A stretch of 64,000 nucleotides of DNA from Punica granatum. Lineage: Eukaryota > Streptophyta > Magnoliopsida > Myrtales > Lythraceae. The stretch is from positions 12,338,001-12,402,000 of the forward strand of contig NC_045129.1 of NCBI RefSeq assembly GCF_007655135.1, in the 5' to 3' direction. Of this stretch, positions 1 through 11,347 are shown piece by piece; position 1 is the first letter of the stretch, and the number at the start of each line of letters is the position of its first letter. Below the pieces are notes generated by a model. That model worked only from the letters and a program-made list of their open reading frames with translations. It was not told where the DNA came from and did no database searches. The position numbers were made by a program, and so were the translations under genes.

Positions 1-806
1 GTTTTTGATAAACTTATTAATGTGCATTATTTTTAAGAATAAAAAAACTTTAAAATAAAAAAGAGAAGAAAGCAACTCTTCAATAACCACTAAAGTTCTC
101 AATGCGAGAGTATCCAACGATGCGGCATCCCCTCCTCAAGATCGATATTCGAAACCACTATATTTGTCACTGAAAGATCATGTCCACTATTAAACACTCG
201 TGTTTCACGGCCAATGCCATCAACACTCCCACGAAATTTCGAACCACCATTTTCACGGTTTATAACTTTGGGTGCTGGTGTGAATACTAATAAAAGTTTT
301 CAGATACCTATATGATGGGGTATGTGCAATCGGCAAGCTTCCACTAACATTGATATCTTAAATTAGGACCAAAAAATCACAATATTGGGGATATCAGAAA
401 TTACTGATAAAACCTTCATCCCCAAATCTAACATTTAGAGGTCCTAATTTAATATATCAATGTTACAAATGGAGCCTTACGGATTGCAAATACCACATCA
501 TAAGTATCTGAAAATCTATAATAGTAATCACAACACCAACCAAGATTATAAATAGTGAGAATGCTCGTCCAAAATATCATGGGAGTATTGGTGACATTTA
601 CCGCGAAACAGGAGTGTTTAATAGTGGGCATGATCTTCAAGTGACAAATATAGCTCTAGATATTCAATCTTGATGAGTGGATGACTCGCCATAGACACCT
701 CGCATTGAGAGCTTTAATGGTTGTTGACGAGTTGTTCTCTTCTCTTTTTTATTCAAAATGCTTTTTATTCTTAAGAATAATGCACATTAATAAGTTATCA
801 AAAAAA
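1..806. repeat. Near-perfect-symmetry palindrome (foldback element), left end at window edge
   Basis: The first ~400 bases return in reverse complement in the next ~400 with only a few unpaired bases at the centre (about 395-415). For example, TTATTAATGTGCATTA near position 17 pairs with TAATGCACATTAATAA at about 778-793, and AAATTAGGACC near 359 pairs with GGTCCTAATTT at about 441. The arms look roughly three-quarters identical by eye, with small indels. I see no transposase and no convincing coding frame. A transcript across it would form a long hairpin. It may be a foldback or MULE-type MITE; the left terminus and any target duplication may lie outside the window. Confidence 0.75.
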
Positions 807-2256
807 TATAAACAATAAGATCAAATTGAATATATCGTGTAATGTTGAAGATGAAAATAATTTAAAAGGACAAAGAAATAAGATGACAGTGAAAACAAAA
901 TAAAGGCCGGGGTCAAAAGAAATTTATCTTGTTAAGTTAACAAGGTCAATGGGGGTGGAATATCTATTTTGATTAAAAATAGAGTGGAGTGTCACTGCGC
1001 AAATCCTTCGGTGAGGGGAGTATATTTTACCCAAGGATCTTTTTAATACTCTAATAAGGCTTGGATTATATAGCAGGCTAAATTTATGGAATATGTATTT
1101 TTTTCTTGGAAATCAACAAAATAAACTGATATATAAGCCGACTAGGTATACTTGATTGCATGACCTAAATGCGTAAACTCGTAAGAGTTTAAGAGTTATT
1201 TCGAAAGGCCATTGAGTTTATGGTAGTTTCCAATTGCATAGCAAGTTAAATTGATTGCATGACTTATGATAAGGTACTCTAATCTCATATTGGAGAGGCA
1301 TAAGGTTTTTGGCCTTTTATTAGAGCAAAATGCGCCCCTTTCTCCCAACAGGTGCCTTTCAAGGGCAAAATCATGCGAACCGGGCCCTAAGCAGCTAATA
1401 CCTCTTGGCGAGCCTCTCCATGGCCAAGCCTAAAGGTGTAAGCTCGTAAGAATTTACGAGTTAATTCAAGAATTTAACGACCATCATTATAATAAACTAT
1501 AATTTTTAATTCGCGTGTTACACGAGTAGTTTTTCTACTGAGAATTGTTGGATCTTTTGCCTTTAGATGTAAGATTATAATTCTTTTTTTTATCAATGAA
1601 GAATTTTATGTTTTTCTAAATTAATTATAATTTCAATGTGAATAAAGTAGTTTTCATCAACTAAGTAGGATCCAACTCTAAAGTACAAATAATTATGTCG
1701 TCATTTTATGCAATTAAATGATTAATTTGTTATACATATATAAATTTTATCTGCTAAATAAAATTTTTCGGATAATTTTAAATCTTAGGATATTTGTATT
1801 GCAATAGTCTAATAATATATTGACCTTTGTACTTATAAGTTTTAGTTCTTTCATAGATTGTATAATTAACTAATTACTTGAAAATTAATTTTTTACAAAT
1901 AAAATTTTTTAGATTGGGGCAAGAGTACCTGCATAAATTAATCCAAATAAAGTTTTTTCTTTATCTTTTTTATTTTAAATACAAATAAAATTTTCAAGAT
2001 TAATGGAAAAAATACTTAGATAAATTAATTCAAGTAAAGTTTTTCTTATTTTATTATTCTTAAATTTAATTTAATCTAAATTAGATCTAGAAGTAAATAT
2101 TTAGATATTGACTAATCTAACCATGTATCAATAAATATTTACTTTTCTAACCCTATTTATTGCATAAATATTGATATTTTTATCCCGATATAAATAATTA
2201 CCTTTATAACCCTATTTATTACATGTGATACAACTTTATATAATCTAGATTGTAAG
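807..2256. other. AT-rich intergenic stretch, no gene seen
   Basis: There is no credible coding frame. At 1160-1500 there is a less AT-rich patch that repeats short motifs (a GTAAACTCGTAAGA-like string at about 1170 and a related one near 1437). It may be a decayed LTR or other repeat fragment, but I cannot define its ends. The rest is simple AT-rich sequence. Confidence 0.5.
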
Positions 2257-2772
2257 TGACGCAACGCAGATCACGGTTTCTTGCGCCTAAATTCGAATTT
2301 AGACTCGAAGGGTTGTGCATACGTCTAAACCCTAGCGATATGCTGAAAACCAAGAGTTGTGCAAACTCAAAGTATTATTAAACAATAAGAGTTTTTGAGA
2401 TATATAGTTCTCAATTCTGGTACATTGAGATGGACTATATATATGCCTAAGAAAACTAAGAAACTAAAATACGAAATTAGAATCTATGCCCTTACTATGT
2501 AATTTCCTAAAACAAAACAAGTAATTATTCTAAAATTGGAAACTTTAGACTCTTGACTCGAACTAAAATTGCAAGTAATATATAATTCTAAATATATTTC
2601 TTACTAAATTAAATATACTACCTAATTAAGATAATAATATTCTCAATCTATGGATCAAGACATCTCATCTTCTCCTTCCACATCACGAGAATATTTCCTT
2701 GATATATCCAAAATATGCTTCTTTGGGCTTGGACTTGTTGATACAGATATGGGCTGAAAATTCTCCGCGTCA
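2257..2772 (-). repeat. 3' LTR of the gag-only element
   Basis: Direct repeat of 4143-4659 with scattered substitutions and few indels. The shared blocks include the stretch with ATTATTAAACAATAAGAGTT near 2375 and 4260. It carries the same terminal TGACG and CGTCA as its partner. Confidence 0.9.
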
Positions 2773-3231
2773 TTCTCCCCAACTTGTGAAAAACTCGTCC
2801 TTGAGCTTTCGATGTGCTTCGAGTATTGTAGTTACCATGAAGTTGAATCGCTCGTATGGATGGATCTTCATTCACCAAAGCTTCAAATTCCATATGTGAA
2901 AATGTTAATACCGATGACACCTTTGGGAACTTCTTTTCAAAATATAAATTCTTCACAATCAACATAGGCAACTCATGTGATTCTAGAGTTTAACTCATTC
3001 TTCACCTCGATATCATCTTCCTTTACAGGACTCTCGACAATCTTGGAAACTTCCTTAATCTTCTCCTCCTTGCAATCGATTGGCATTGGTCTCTCATCTT
3101 CCTTTTCGTTTCCATGGTTACTATTCAGAATTTTCTCTTACATCGCTAGATGAATATTCGCCTTATCACTAAGATTTACCTTAGCCCTTTTCATAATGAT
3201 GTTTTGCAAAATTAGCAAAATTTTCTCGAGT

Positions 3232-3990
3232 TTATGTTCTAATTTGTTCCTTGAATTGCAATTCGACCTTAAAAGCTAAGCTGCAAGCTTCAGATAAAGT
3301 CAAAATCACATTGTTCCCCGTTCTTTCTTGTATGTCAGGATTTAGGCCTTTCAGATAACGCTTAATTTTGATATCTTCACTTTCCACTAGTAGAACGCAT
3401 TCAGCTAAGCGAAGGAATTCCATAGTATACTTTTCAACCGTCCTAATTCCTTGAGAACTTTGCTGGTACAATTGAATTAAGTACTCTTCATACTCCAAGG
3501 AAAGAAATATTGTTTTTAGAAATCTTTTCATACATCTCCATGTAAAAACCGGATCTAACGTGATCTTGTTGCAATCTTTCCCACCAAGTAAAAGCTTTAC
3601 CTCTTAAGCGATAAACCACTCGATCTACTCCGCTTCTGTTATCAGGGATATCATAGTAATCAAAGAAACAATCCACATCGGAAATCCACTGTAGAAGATT
3701 CGCGTCGCTTACTCTTCCATCAAAAATAGGAATTCTTCTTGGATGGTAATCTCCTGGATCCCATAGAAATCTTTAGCTTCGCAATAATTCACAACTTGAT
3801 CGTATCCTCCATCTTGATATAGTCTAGCATTGACTTGGAGTGTACGATCGGCCAAACCGCGTCGAACAACAGACTCCTCACAAGGAACAACTTGATATGC
3901 CCGACGTCCGTCTCCCGCATTCTAACCAGCATGCAAACCTAAAGCTCCAAGCATGGTACGTAGCTCCTCGAACCTTTGGTCCAGTCTTTG
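3232..3990 (-). pseudogene. Retrotransposon gag remnant with a frameshift
   Basis: Read on the minus strand this region encodes a plant Ty3/gypsy-type gag capsid domain: a run like DPGDYHPRRIPIFDG, then FFDYYDIP, the typical AFTWWERLQ block, and further on YLIQLYQQSSQG, RYLKGLNPDIQ and a C-terminal stretch. The reading frame changes near 3550 between the FTWWERLQ part and the EYEEYL part, and no single start-to-stop frame spans it, so the gene is broken. In this family gag forms the virus-like particle. No zinc knuckle or pol follows before the 3' LTR. Confidence 0.75.
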
Positions 3991-4128
3991 CTCAAACCTC
4001 CGTTCAAGAGTCCGCTCCATCCTTTCGATCCTCTGCTCCTGTGCTTGAATCGCGTCCACCTCCTACTCTTCCGCATTAAGGTGGTTGTGAATCGCCTCGT
4101 CTGCTATGATCAGATATAGGCAACTCCT

Positions 4129-4142
4129 TCTCTGATACCAAC
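4129..4142 (-). other. Primer-binding site (tRNA-iMet type)
   Basis: On the minus strand, immediately inside the 5' LTR, the sequence reads TTGGTATCAGAG. This complements the 3' end of plant initiator methionine tRNA, the usual primer of plant LTR elements. It fixes the element's orientation. Confidence 0.75.
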
Positions 4143-4659
4143 TGACGTAGCGTGGATCACTGTTTCTCGCGCCTAAATTCGAATTTAGACTCGAATGGTA
4201 TAACACACGTCTAAACCATAGCGATATGCTGAAAATCAAGAGTTGTGCAAACTCAAAGTATTATTAAACAATAAGAGTTTCGGAGATATATAGTTATCCC
4301 TTCTGGTACATTGAGATGGACTATATATAGGCCTAAGAAAACTAAGAAACTAAAATAGGAAATTAGAATCTAGGCCCTTACTATGTAACTTCCTAAAACA
4401 AAACAAGTAATTATTTCAAAATTGGAAACTTTAGACTTTTGACTCAAACTTAAATTGCAAGTAATATATAATTCTAAATATATTCCTATCTAAATTAAAT
4501 ATACTACCTAATTAAGATAATAATATTCCAAATCTATGGATCAAAGACATCTCATCTTCCCCTTCCACATTACTAGAATATTTCCTTGATATATCCAAGA
4601 TATGCTTCTTTGGGCTTGAGCTTGTTGATACATATATGGGCTGAAAATCCTCTGCGTCA
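4143..4659 (-). repeat. 5' LTR of the gag-only element
   Basis: Partner of the repeat at 2257-2772, on the promoter side for a minus-strand transcript. The outer flank is the duplicated GTAAG at 4660-4664. Confidence 0.9.
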
Positions 4660-4819
4660 GTAAGGATGTATGAAACGATTTTTTTTATAGTTGTATGAAA
4701 ACGATCCATACGACTCGGAGCATGAAAAACTCAAAAGATATAAATTAATTGATAATGTATAGTATTTCCACAAAAATTATAATTCTGCCGCAAAAAACAT
4801 GTTCATAGGAAATTGTAAA

Positions 4820-5550
4820 GGGAAAAGTACAAAAACCTCCATTGTGATTTGAGCTTGAGACAAATTGGATCTCGTGATTTTTCAAGAGACAAATAACACC
4901 ATATAGTTCACTTCATGAGATATAATAGACATCACCGTTAATTTTTTGTCACTTTTGGTCCTCGAACTTTTTTTTTCATTATTACCCTCAAACTTTCAAT
5001 TTTTTTTATTTTTTTTCAGTTTGGTCTTAAAATTCGAAAAAAAAGGGGAAAAGGGCCGGGGCCGTCAGTTGGCGATCTCAACCCCACCACCGAGGTTGCA
5101 TAGAGAATGCCAGCAACCATGGACGTGGGGTCGTGGCCGCAGATTGGCAACCCCACCCCCTAATCGATCGGGATCTCAATCTCGAGATTCTAGTCGATTC
5201 GAGGGCTAGAGCCACCAATCAGAGATCCCAACCCCACCCTCGAGATTTCCGGTGTCCTCTGTGGGTGTTCGCAACCTTGGTGGTGGGGTCGGGGTCGCCG
5301 ACTGGCAGCCCAAGCCCCTTTCCCCTTTTTTCCCCCCTCAAATTTTAGGATCAAATTGCAAAAAAAGTTGAAAGTTTGAGGGGAATAATAATAATAAAAA
5401 GTTTGAGGATCAAAAGTGATAAAAAAAAATTAACGGTGAGATCCATTATGTCTCATGAAGTGAACCATAAAATGTTATTTTTCCCTAAAAAAATTATATA
5501 ATTCAATTTGTTTTAAACTCAAATCAGAAATGGATTTTTGTACTTTTTCC
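4820..5550. mobile_element. Long-arm foldback MITE, Mutator type (9-bp TSD)
   Basis: The outer ~180 bp on each side are inverted repeats: GGGAAAAGTACAAAAA at the left pairs with TTTTTGTACTTTTTCC at the right. The perfect 9-bp duplication AATTGTAAA sits at 4811-4819 and 5551-5559. The middle is GC-richer (about 5050-5330) with short open frames that do not resemble known proteins. The 9-bp duplication and long arms fit non-autonomous Mutator-like elements. It ends about 420 bp before the LCB1 start codon, so it forms part of that gene's upstream region. Confidence 0.85.
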
Positions 5551-5972
5551 AATTGTAAATTGTGATACGCGAAAGTGTAATGTCAGGGAAATTGTAACTT
5601 TTCCTAAAGTTCAGGGGCAAAACTGCATTTAACCTAACTATCCTTTTGACCTCTGCATTTGACCCTGAATCTGGGGGAAACCAACCGAACCATGTGACCT
5701 CCGAAACGAAGACTCTTCCAAATCGTACCATTCGAAGGCGGACGAATTCAGACGGAGGACGGAGCCAAAGAAATCGAGGTCCCAATCCGAATCCACACAT
5801 TTATACCACGATTTCAATCCGTATACTTCCTCTTGATCGGTTGATTGATTGGTCGATCGATCTTCAAATTTGCGATGGATGATTCTGTTGACAGTTCCAA
5901 ATGCTTTGCAGGAACCTGCAGCTGACTGGTGATTTCGCGCCGCCGGTTGGTCTGAGATCATTGGTCGTGAAG

Positions 5973-8900
5973 ATGGCCTCTGCAATTCTGAGCATGGCGA
6001 ACGCCACCTTGGATTGGGTCACCATGGCCTTGGACGCTCCTTCAGCTCGGGCTGTCGTTTTCGGTGTGCACATCGGCGGTATGTAGTCTCTGGCTTCGTA
6101 GAATTTTGCTCTATGAGAATGCGTGACTTCAATGCCTGTCAAATTTTTGAAGCTCATGTCTGGTCCTTGTGTTCCTACGAGCAGGGCATCTGTTCGTGGA
6201 GGTTCTGCTTCTGGTGGTAATTTTTTTCTTGCTTTCCCAGAAAAGTTACAAACACCCCAAGCGGCCATTGACGGAGAAGGTTGGCTAGCTTTATCATATT
6301 GTTGATCTCTGATTGCCTTTCGTAACGATTGTTTGCTCTTGCACTTGTGGTTCACCTCTTCGATTATTAGTCTTAATGGATGTATAAAAAACCATATCTT
6401 TTTGAGCTTCGAGTATTTGTTTCCTCAGTAAAAGATCAGGCTGCTGGTTTAAGCTATTATCCTGAGAGTAATGATCGGTAGTGTAAAACTTTGCCCCGTT
6501 CTCTTCCACATATCTAACAAAATATCAAGTGATCTAATTCTTCCTCTATGCTAAGATGAGAAGAAATGTCCATTGTCCTAGACCTTGTTTGGTAACCTTG
6601 CCCTTTGTTCGCCCTGTATTTTAATGTTACAGTTTTATGATTCTTCTCTTGGATGAATGCTTTGTTTCTGCAGGAAATTGATGATCTGTGTGATGAATGG
6701 GTCCCAGAACCTCTTATTCCGCCGTTGAAGAAAGAATTGCGGCACGAACCACCTGTTTTGGAAAGGTAAAAAAGAATCAGTTCACAATTTTTACTCGGGA
6801 TTTTTAGCAACTTCATTGATCTTCCGATCCCATATTGTCAGTTATCACACACGGTTTCATATCTTTTATTTGCCAAAAATAAAAAATTTCTTACTCCAAA
6901 GCACTCATTTTCTTTCTTCTTTCAGGTTTGTACTCACAATTCCCTTTTCTGCAGTGCTGCAGGTCCGCACGCATTGGTCAATGGCAAAGAAGTTGTGAAT
7001 TTTGCTTGTGCCAATTATCTTGGATTGATAGGGCACGAGAAGCTGCTTGTGAGAAAAATTATTCCTAGCATCAATACATGATCTGCATGGTTATTTTCCT
7101 CTTTGTCACTAACGTTGGCATTTTGTTTCAGGAGTCATGTATGTCATCAGTGGATAAATATGGTGTCGGTTCTTGTGGCCCTCGTGGATTCTACGGGACG
7201 ATTGGTGAGAGTCATGTTAAAATTTTTGTGTAGGTGAGATATTAAGCTTCTGAAATGTCTGTAAATCTTCTTTTCCTTTTGCAGATGTCCATCTCGATTG
7301 TGAGACCAGGATAGCCAAGTTTTTGGGTACTCCTGACTCAATTCTTTATTCCTATGGACTTTCCACCGTGTTCAGTGCTATTCCAGCTTTTTGTAAGAAA
7401 GGAGATGTAATCGTTGTGTAAGTATATTTCTCTCTTAATCAAGCTTGTATATTTTAAATGAGGTGCATCATTAATGTCACAGATCTATAAAAATTAGCTA
7501 GTCATTGGTGAAATATGAATTGGAAGTCACCGTATCATCCTATCATATTGAGTACTTTATTTAATGAATGTGATTTGTTCAGCGATGAGAAATTCTTACA
7601 TCTTAGTTTAGTGACATTTCACCTCCATACATGCCTGATTCTCACTTCATAGCAATTATCTTTTTCAGGAATTTTGCCCTTTCCAATTTATGGAAAGTGG
7701 CTACTGCAATCTAATGGTTTGGAGCTTCAGTTTGGTCATTTCACAAATTTATTATGGTATACTCTTTTATGTCCAGGGATGAGGGAGTTAATTGGGCTAT
7801 ACAAAATGGATTACAACTTTCAAGAAGCACGATAATTTATTTCAAGCACAATAGTATGGAATCTCTACGAAGTATATTGGAAAAAGTAACTGCTGAGAAT
7901 AAGCGAGCTGAGAAGTTGCGACGGTATATTGTGGTTGAAGCTATTTACCAGGTACTTATATATATTTGGATAAGCAGTTTTGAGCTTTGAAAACATTTGG
8001 ATAGTACAATGATCAATTTAATAGTGCTATTCAATTAGAATACCATGATAGGTTGCTAGATCTTCCTAGTTATGGTGAGGAAATAATAACTTTCCGTGCT
8101 TCCTCCACTTATAATGAAAGTAGGTCGTTTACCTTTTTTTTCTTTTAATAGTAAAATGCAGATTACCCCCTGACCTTTGAGCTTAGTTGCAAAATGCCCT
8201 CAATCTTTATACCCTCAGTCTAATTTCTGGCCACTTTTCTAGCTAAAATTGGTCACATGCAGCTCATTTGACTTTTATGAAGGGCAAACAAGTCAATATG
8301 TAGCAATTTATTGAATTGTAAATAAACAGAAAAAAGACGAGCAAAATTAGGCCACAATTTTGCGCCCCTCCACCCCAGCCATCTGCTGAAACAGCTTACC
8401 TGAAAACCTGCCATGTTTGCTTCCTTGCTTCGTTGAATGCTTCCACCAGAATGGTACACCCATTTCCACATTTACACCAAACTCCCCTAAAAAAAAACCC
8501 AAAAACAGAGCCAAAAAGCAAAGGAATTTTATATTATTTCGCCACGAATGCTTCCCTGCTTCTTTGACACCCTCCCCCCCTCTCTCTGTTGTAAACCATA
8601 ATACTACTAAGTTACCAAGCAAAGCAGAAGAAGAGACATTAAGAAGAGAGAGAATGTTCCAACTTAAGCAAGATCAACCTCCATTTCATTTATTCATGAT
8701 TGTTGAATTAGGTTTATCATCACCAACACCAATCTCTCGTTTTTCTTAACTTCTGCAATCAACCTCTGATTCCCCACAACAAGCTCCACAACTCAAAATC
8801 CCAACCTGGGCCCTGGAAACTCCATGGAGGTGGTGTGCTCCCGCTGTGCGAGAATTATAAGAGCCAGAGGCTGATGGAGCCCTGTGTGGGCATCCTAGGC

Positions 8901-10846
8901 TTCTTTGTCGTCCTTATGTTCGTCACCGTCTGCTGCTTCTTCTACGTGGATGCCCTAATTTTGCTTACGGACATTTTTTTTTTCAATTCAATGAATTGAC
9001 TTTTTTGCCTTCTAAAAAAAGTCACGTGAACTGCATGTGATTTCATCTGGAAAAGTGGCTACAAATTAGACTGAGGGTGCACCATGCTCATTTTTGAATA
9101 GGTCAGGTGGCATTGTGCAAAGTTTTAAAGGTTAGGGGGCACTGTGCAATTAGGCTCAAAGTTTCGGGGCAATCTGTTTTTCTCTTTATTTTAAGTGAGC
9201 GTTAAAGAAGTCAATTCTCATACAAACTACCCATTGTACGATGGATATGGACACGGCACAAACTTAACTGTCAGCGCAATTGTAGGAAGGTCTGAAACTT
9301 TTACCACTCTGAGGATTACAATTGGAACATGGCTATGTTAACTTTGTAATAGTCTGCAATAGGTTTGCTGGTTTCTTTTCCTCTTTGTTTATTTGTGTTG
9401 TTAGAGGCTCAGACATTCTTTGAAGTTGTGATTAAATAATTCTATGCGCATATGATGTTTGCATTTCTAGGAACTTAGGAAGATAAAATGTGGATGGTTT
9501 TTATTTTTAGGTCCTACGGTTCTGTGGCTGCATTACATTCTCTTTAAGTATCTTCAACTTCCTTTTTCGTATTAGCAATCAGTGACATACTTAGAGTCCT
9601 CTCCAGTCGGAAAGATTGCTTATTTGTGAATTCCACAAAGTAACTATTTTGTGACGTCGTTTTTGTTAAGATTAAAAACTGATATGGTTTCATGACTGAG
9701 TTGAGATGCTTTATTTGCAGAATTCTGGCCAGATAGCTCCATTAGATGAGATAATCAGACTCAAGGAGAAATACCGTTTCCGCGTTTTGTTGGATGAAAG
9801 CAATTCCTTTGGTGTGCTTGGATGTTCTGGAAGAGGTCTCACTGAACACTTTGGTGTTCCAGTATGTTCTGAAGGCTCGAGTCTTCTTTGCATTCAGAGC
9901 AATATATACATATGTATAATCAGTATTCAGAATCTGCTGTCTGCAGGTTGAGAGGATAGATATTATAACTGCTGCCATGGGACACGCATTAGCCACGGAG
10001 GGAGGATTCTGCACAGGAAGTTCTCGAGTTATAGATCATCAGGTATCATGCAAACACGCTGATACTGCTGAACATATATTATTTGCCCTTTTCTCTCTAC
10101 TGGTGTGCCTCAAACTCAATGACAAACCCAATAATCTCTTGCAGCGATTGAGCAGCTCTGGTTATGTGTTCTCTGCGTCTTTGCCTCCATATCTTGCATC
10201 CACTGCAATCGCAGCTATCGATGTCCTAGAGGAAAATCCTCAGCTCTTAACGAAGCTGAAGAGCAACGTCGCTGTGTTATGGAAAGGTAAGTTCCTGGTT
10301 TGTCTCAATCTCTAGTGGTTATGTGCCATATATGACTTGGAACTTATCCTTCTGACTTTTGAAATTCTTGGCCATTGTTCGGTCCGTGAACTCATGCAGG
10401 ACTATCAGACATTCCAGGACTCTCATTGGCAAGCGATCCAGAATCACCCATAGTGTTTCTTAGACTGGAAAAGTCGATGGGCGCTATGGAAGATGACCTG
10501 TCTCTGCTTGAAGATATTGCTGATCGGGTAAGTGATAATAATAATGATAATAATAATAATAATAATAATAACAGGTTGCTGCTAAGACCTGTTGTTTTTG
10601 GCGTAGCTTTTAGAGGAGATCATTTTCGTTCCACAAAAATAATAGTGGTAATTATTATGGGATGAGAATGTCTAGGTGCTGAAGGAAGATTCAGTGCTCG
10701 TTGTCACTTCGAAGAGATCAACAATTGACAAATGCCGTTTGCCTATGGGGATAAGGCTCTATGTTTCCGCTGGCCATACTCAGTCTGATCTCATGAAGGC
10801 GGCTGATTCACTGAGGAGGGTCGCAGCCCAAGTGCTCAAGGGTTGA
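5973..10846 (+). CDS. LCB1: Serine palmitoyltransferase subunit LCB1 (12 exons)
   Basis: Encodes the non-catalytic subunit of ER serine palmitoyltransferase, which with LCB2 condenses serine and palmitoyl-CoA in the first step of sphingolipid synthesis. Exons: 5973-6078, 6185-6279, 6674-6765, 6955-7048, 7132-7204, 7285-7417, 7777-7951, 9721-9861, 9947-10042, 10145-10286, 10400-10527 and 10676-10846. All junctions are GT-AG, phases close, and the total is 1446 nt (481 aa); the Arabidopsis protein is about 482 aa. The start MASAIL matches homologues. A hydrophobic membrane segment lies at about residues 37-52, followed by the PLP-dependent alpha-oxoamine synthase fold ([21 protein letters not shown]). 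Where LCB2 has its PLP lysine, the sequence here is [10 protein letters not shown] with no lysine, as expected for LCB1. Intron 7 is long because it holds a foldback element. Tail-to-tail with a carboxylesterase gene. Confidence 0.96.
8150..9183. mobile_element. Degraded long-arm foldback element inside LCB1 intron 7
   Basis: About 150-200 bp at each end are imperfect inverted repeats. GCAGATTACCCCCTGACC at about 8158 pairs with sequence around GGGGCAATCTG at 9166-9176, and CTGAGGG/CCCTCAG blocks pair at about 8212 and 9071. The ends and target duplication are eroded (TCTTTTAAT versus TCTTTATTT is the best 9-bp candidate), so the boundaries are approximate. The interior is mixed GC without a recognisable gene. 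It explains the 1.77-kb length of this intron. Confidence 0.7.
10530..10572 (+). repeat. (AAT)n microsatellite in LCB1 intron 11
   Basis: An ATA/AAT triplet run starts just after the donor of intron 11, interrupted by one TGA-containing unit near 10543. It is likely to vary in length between individuals. Confidence 0.85.
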
Positions 10847-11347
10847 AGCTTTACGGTTTTGGTTCTCTTTCACAATAGGAATTTTCACTTCTCTTGCCTG
10901 AAGCAACAGTTTTGCCGATAAATTATGTCGCCGCTCCTTGTGATTCTTTTTCGCGTTTTATCTGTACTGTCGGTAACATTCTGCTGCAAACAATTCAAGC
11001 TCATCAGCTCGTAAACGATAAGTTTATGAAGCTATTGAGGATCATGGAAGACAATTTCGTTTTCATCCACTTCGTCAATGTTGATCGCTTAATTAGGCGA
11101 TCATTAATTCAGTTAATCATGAAATTGAGTCAGTAGCAGAGGAATTAAACTAGATGTACGATAACAATGGTAATGTGGTCGGATTGATAATGGATTCTAT
11201 ATTGTCTCAACCACTCGTTCGGTGAATGAAAATTACTCATGATTGATGGGCCGTGTAAGTTAAAAAAACTGCCTTGATTATGGTAACATTCGATTCGATG
11301 ATCTTCGAGTAACAAAATCCTTGACCTTTTGAAATCATCTGAGTAGC
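10847..11347. other. Convergent intergenic region between LCB1 and the first carboxylesterase
   Basis: About 500 bp shared as the 3' flank of two converging genes; it presumably holds both 3' untranslated regions. The 3' end of the carboxylesterase frame continues here in degraded form: ACTCAGATGATTT-type sequence on the minus strand at about 11315-11343 resembles the last codons of the intact copies. Confidence 0.6.

Larger units (their letters stand above)
2257..4659 (-). mobile_element. Complete non-autonomous (gag-only) LTR retrotransposon, Ty3/gypsy-like
   Basis: Two direct repeats of about 516 bp (2257-2772 and 4143-4659) begin with TGACG and end with CGTCA on the + strand. They are flanked by a perfect 5-bp target duplication, GTAAG at 2252-2256 and 4660-4664. 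Just inside the right repeat, at about 4129-4142, the minus strand reads TTGGTATCAGAGA, a primer-binding site for initiator tRNA-Met, so the element is oriented right to left. A purine-rich tract lies beside the left LTR. Only gag relics lie between the LTRs; there is no protease, reverse transcriptase, RNase H or integrase. At 2.4 kb it must have moved using proteins from another element. Confidence 0.9.

Noticed and set aside
4946..5348. Pro/Arg-rich frames at 4946-5348
   Set aside because: They lie in the GC-rich core of a MITE with a clear target duplication and look like chance frames.
5864..6355. A 163-codon minus-strand frame over the LCB1 first exons
   Set aside because: It overlaps two confirmed LCB1 exons and their splice sites; no homologue is recognised.
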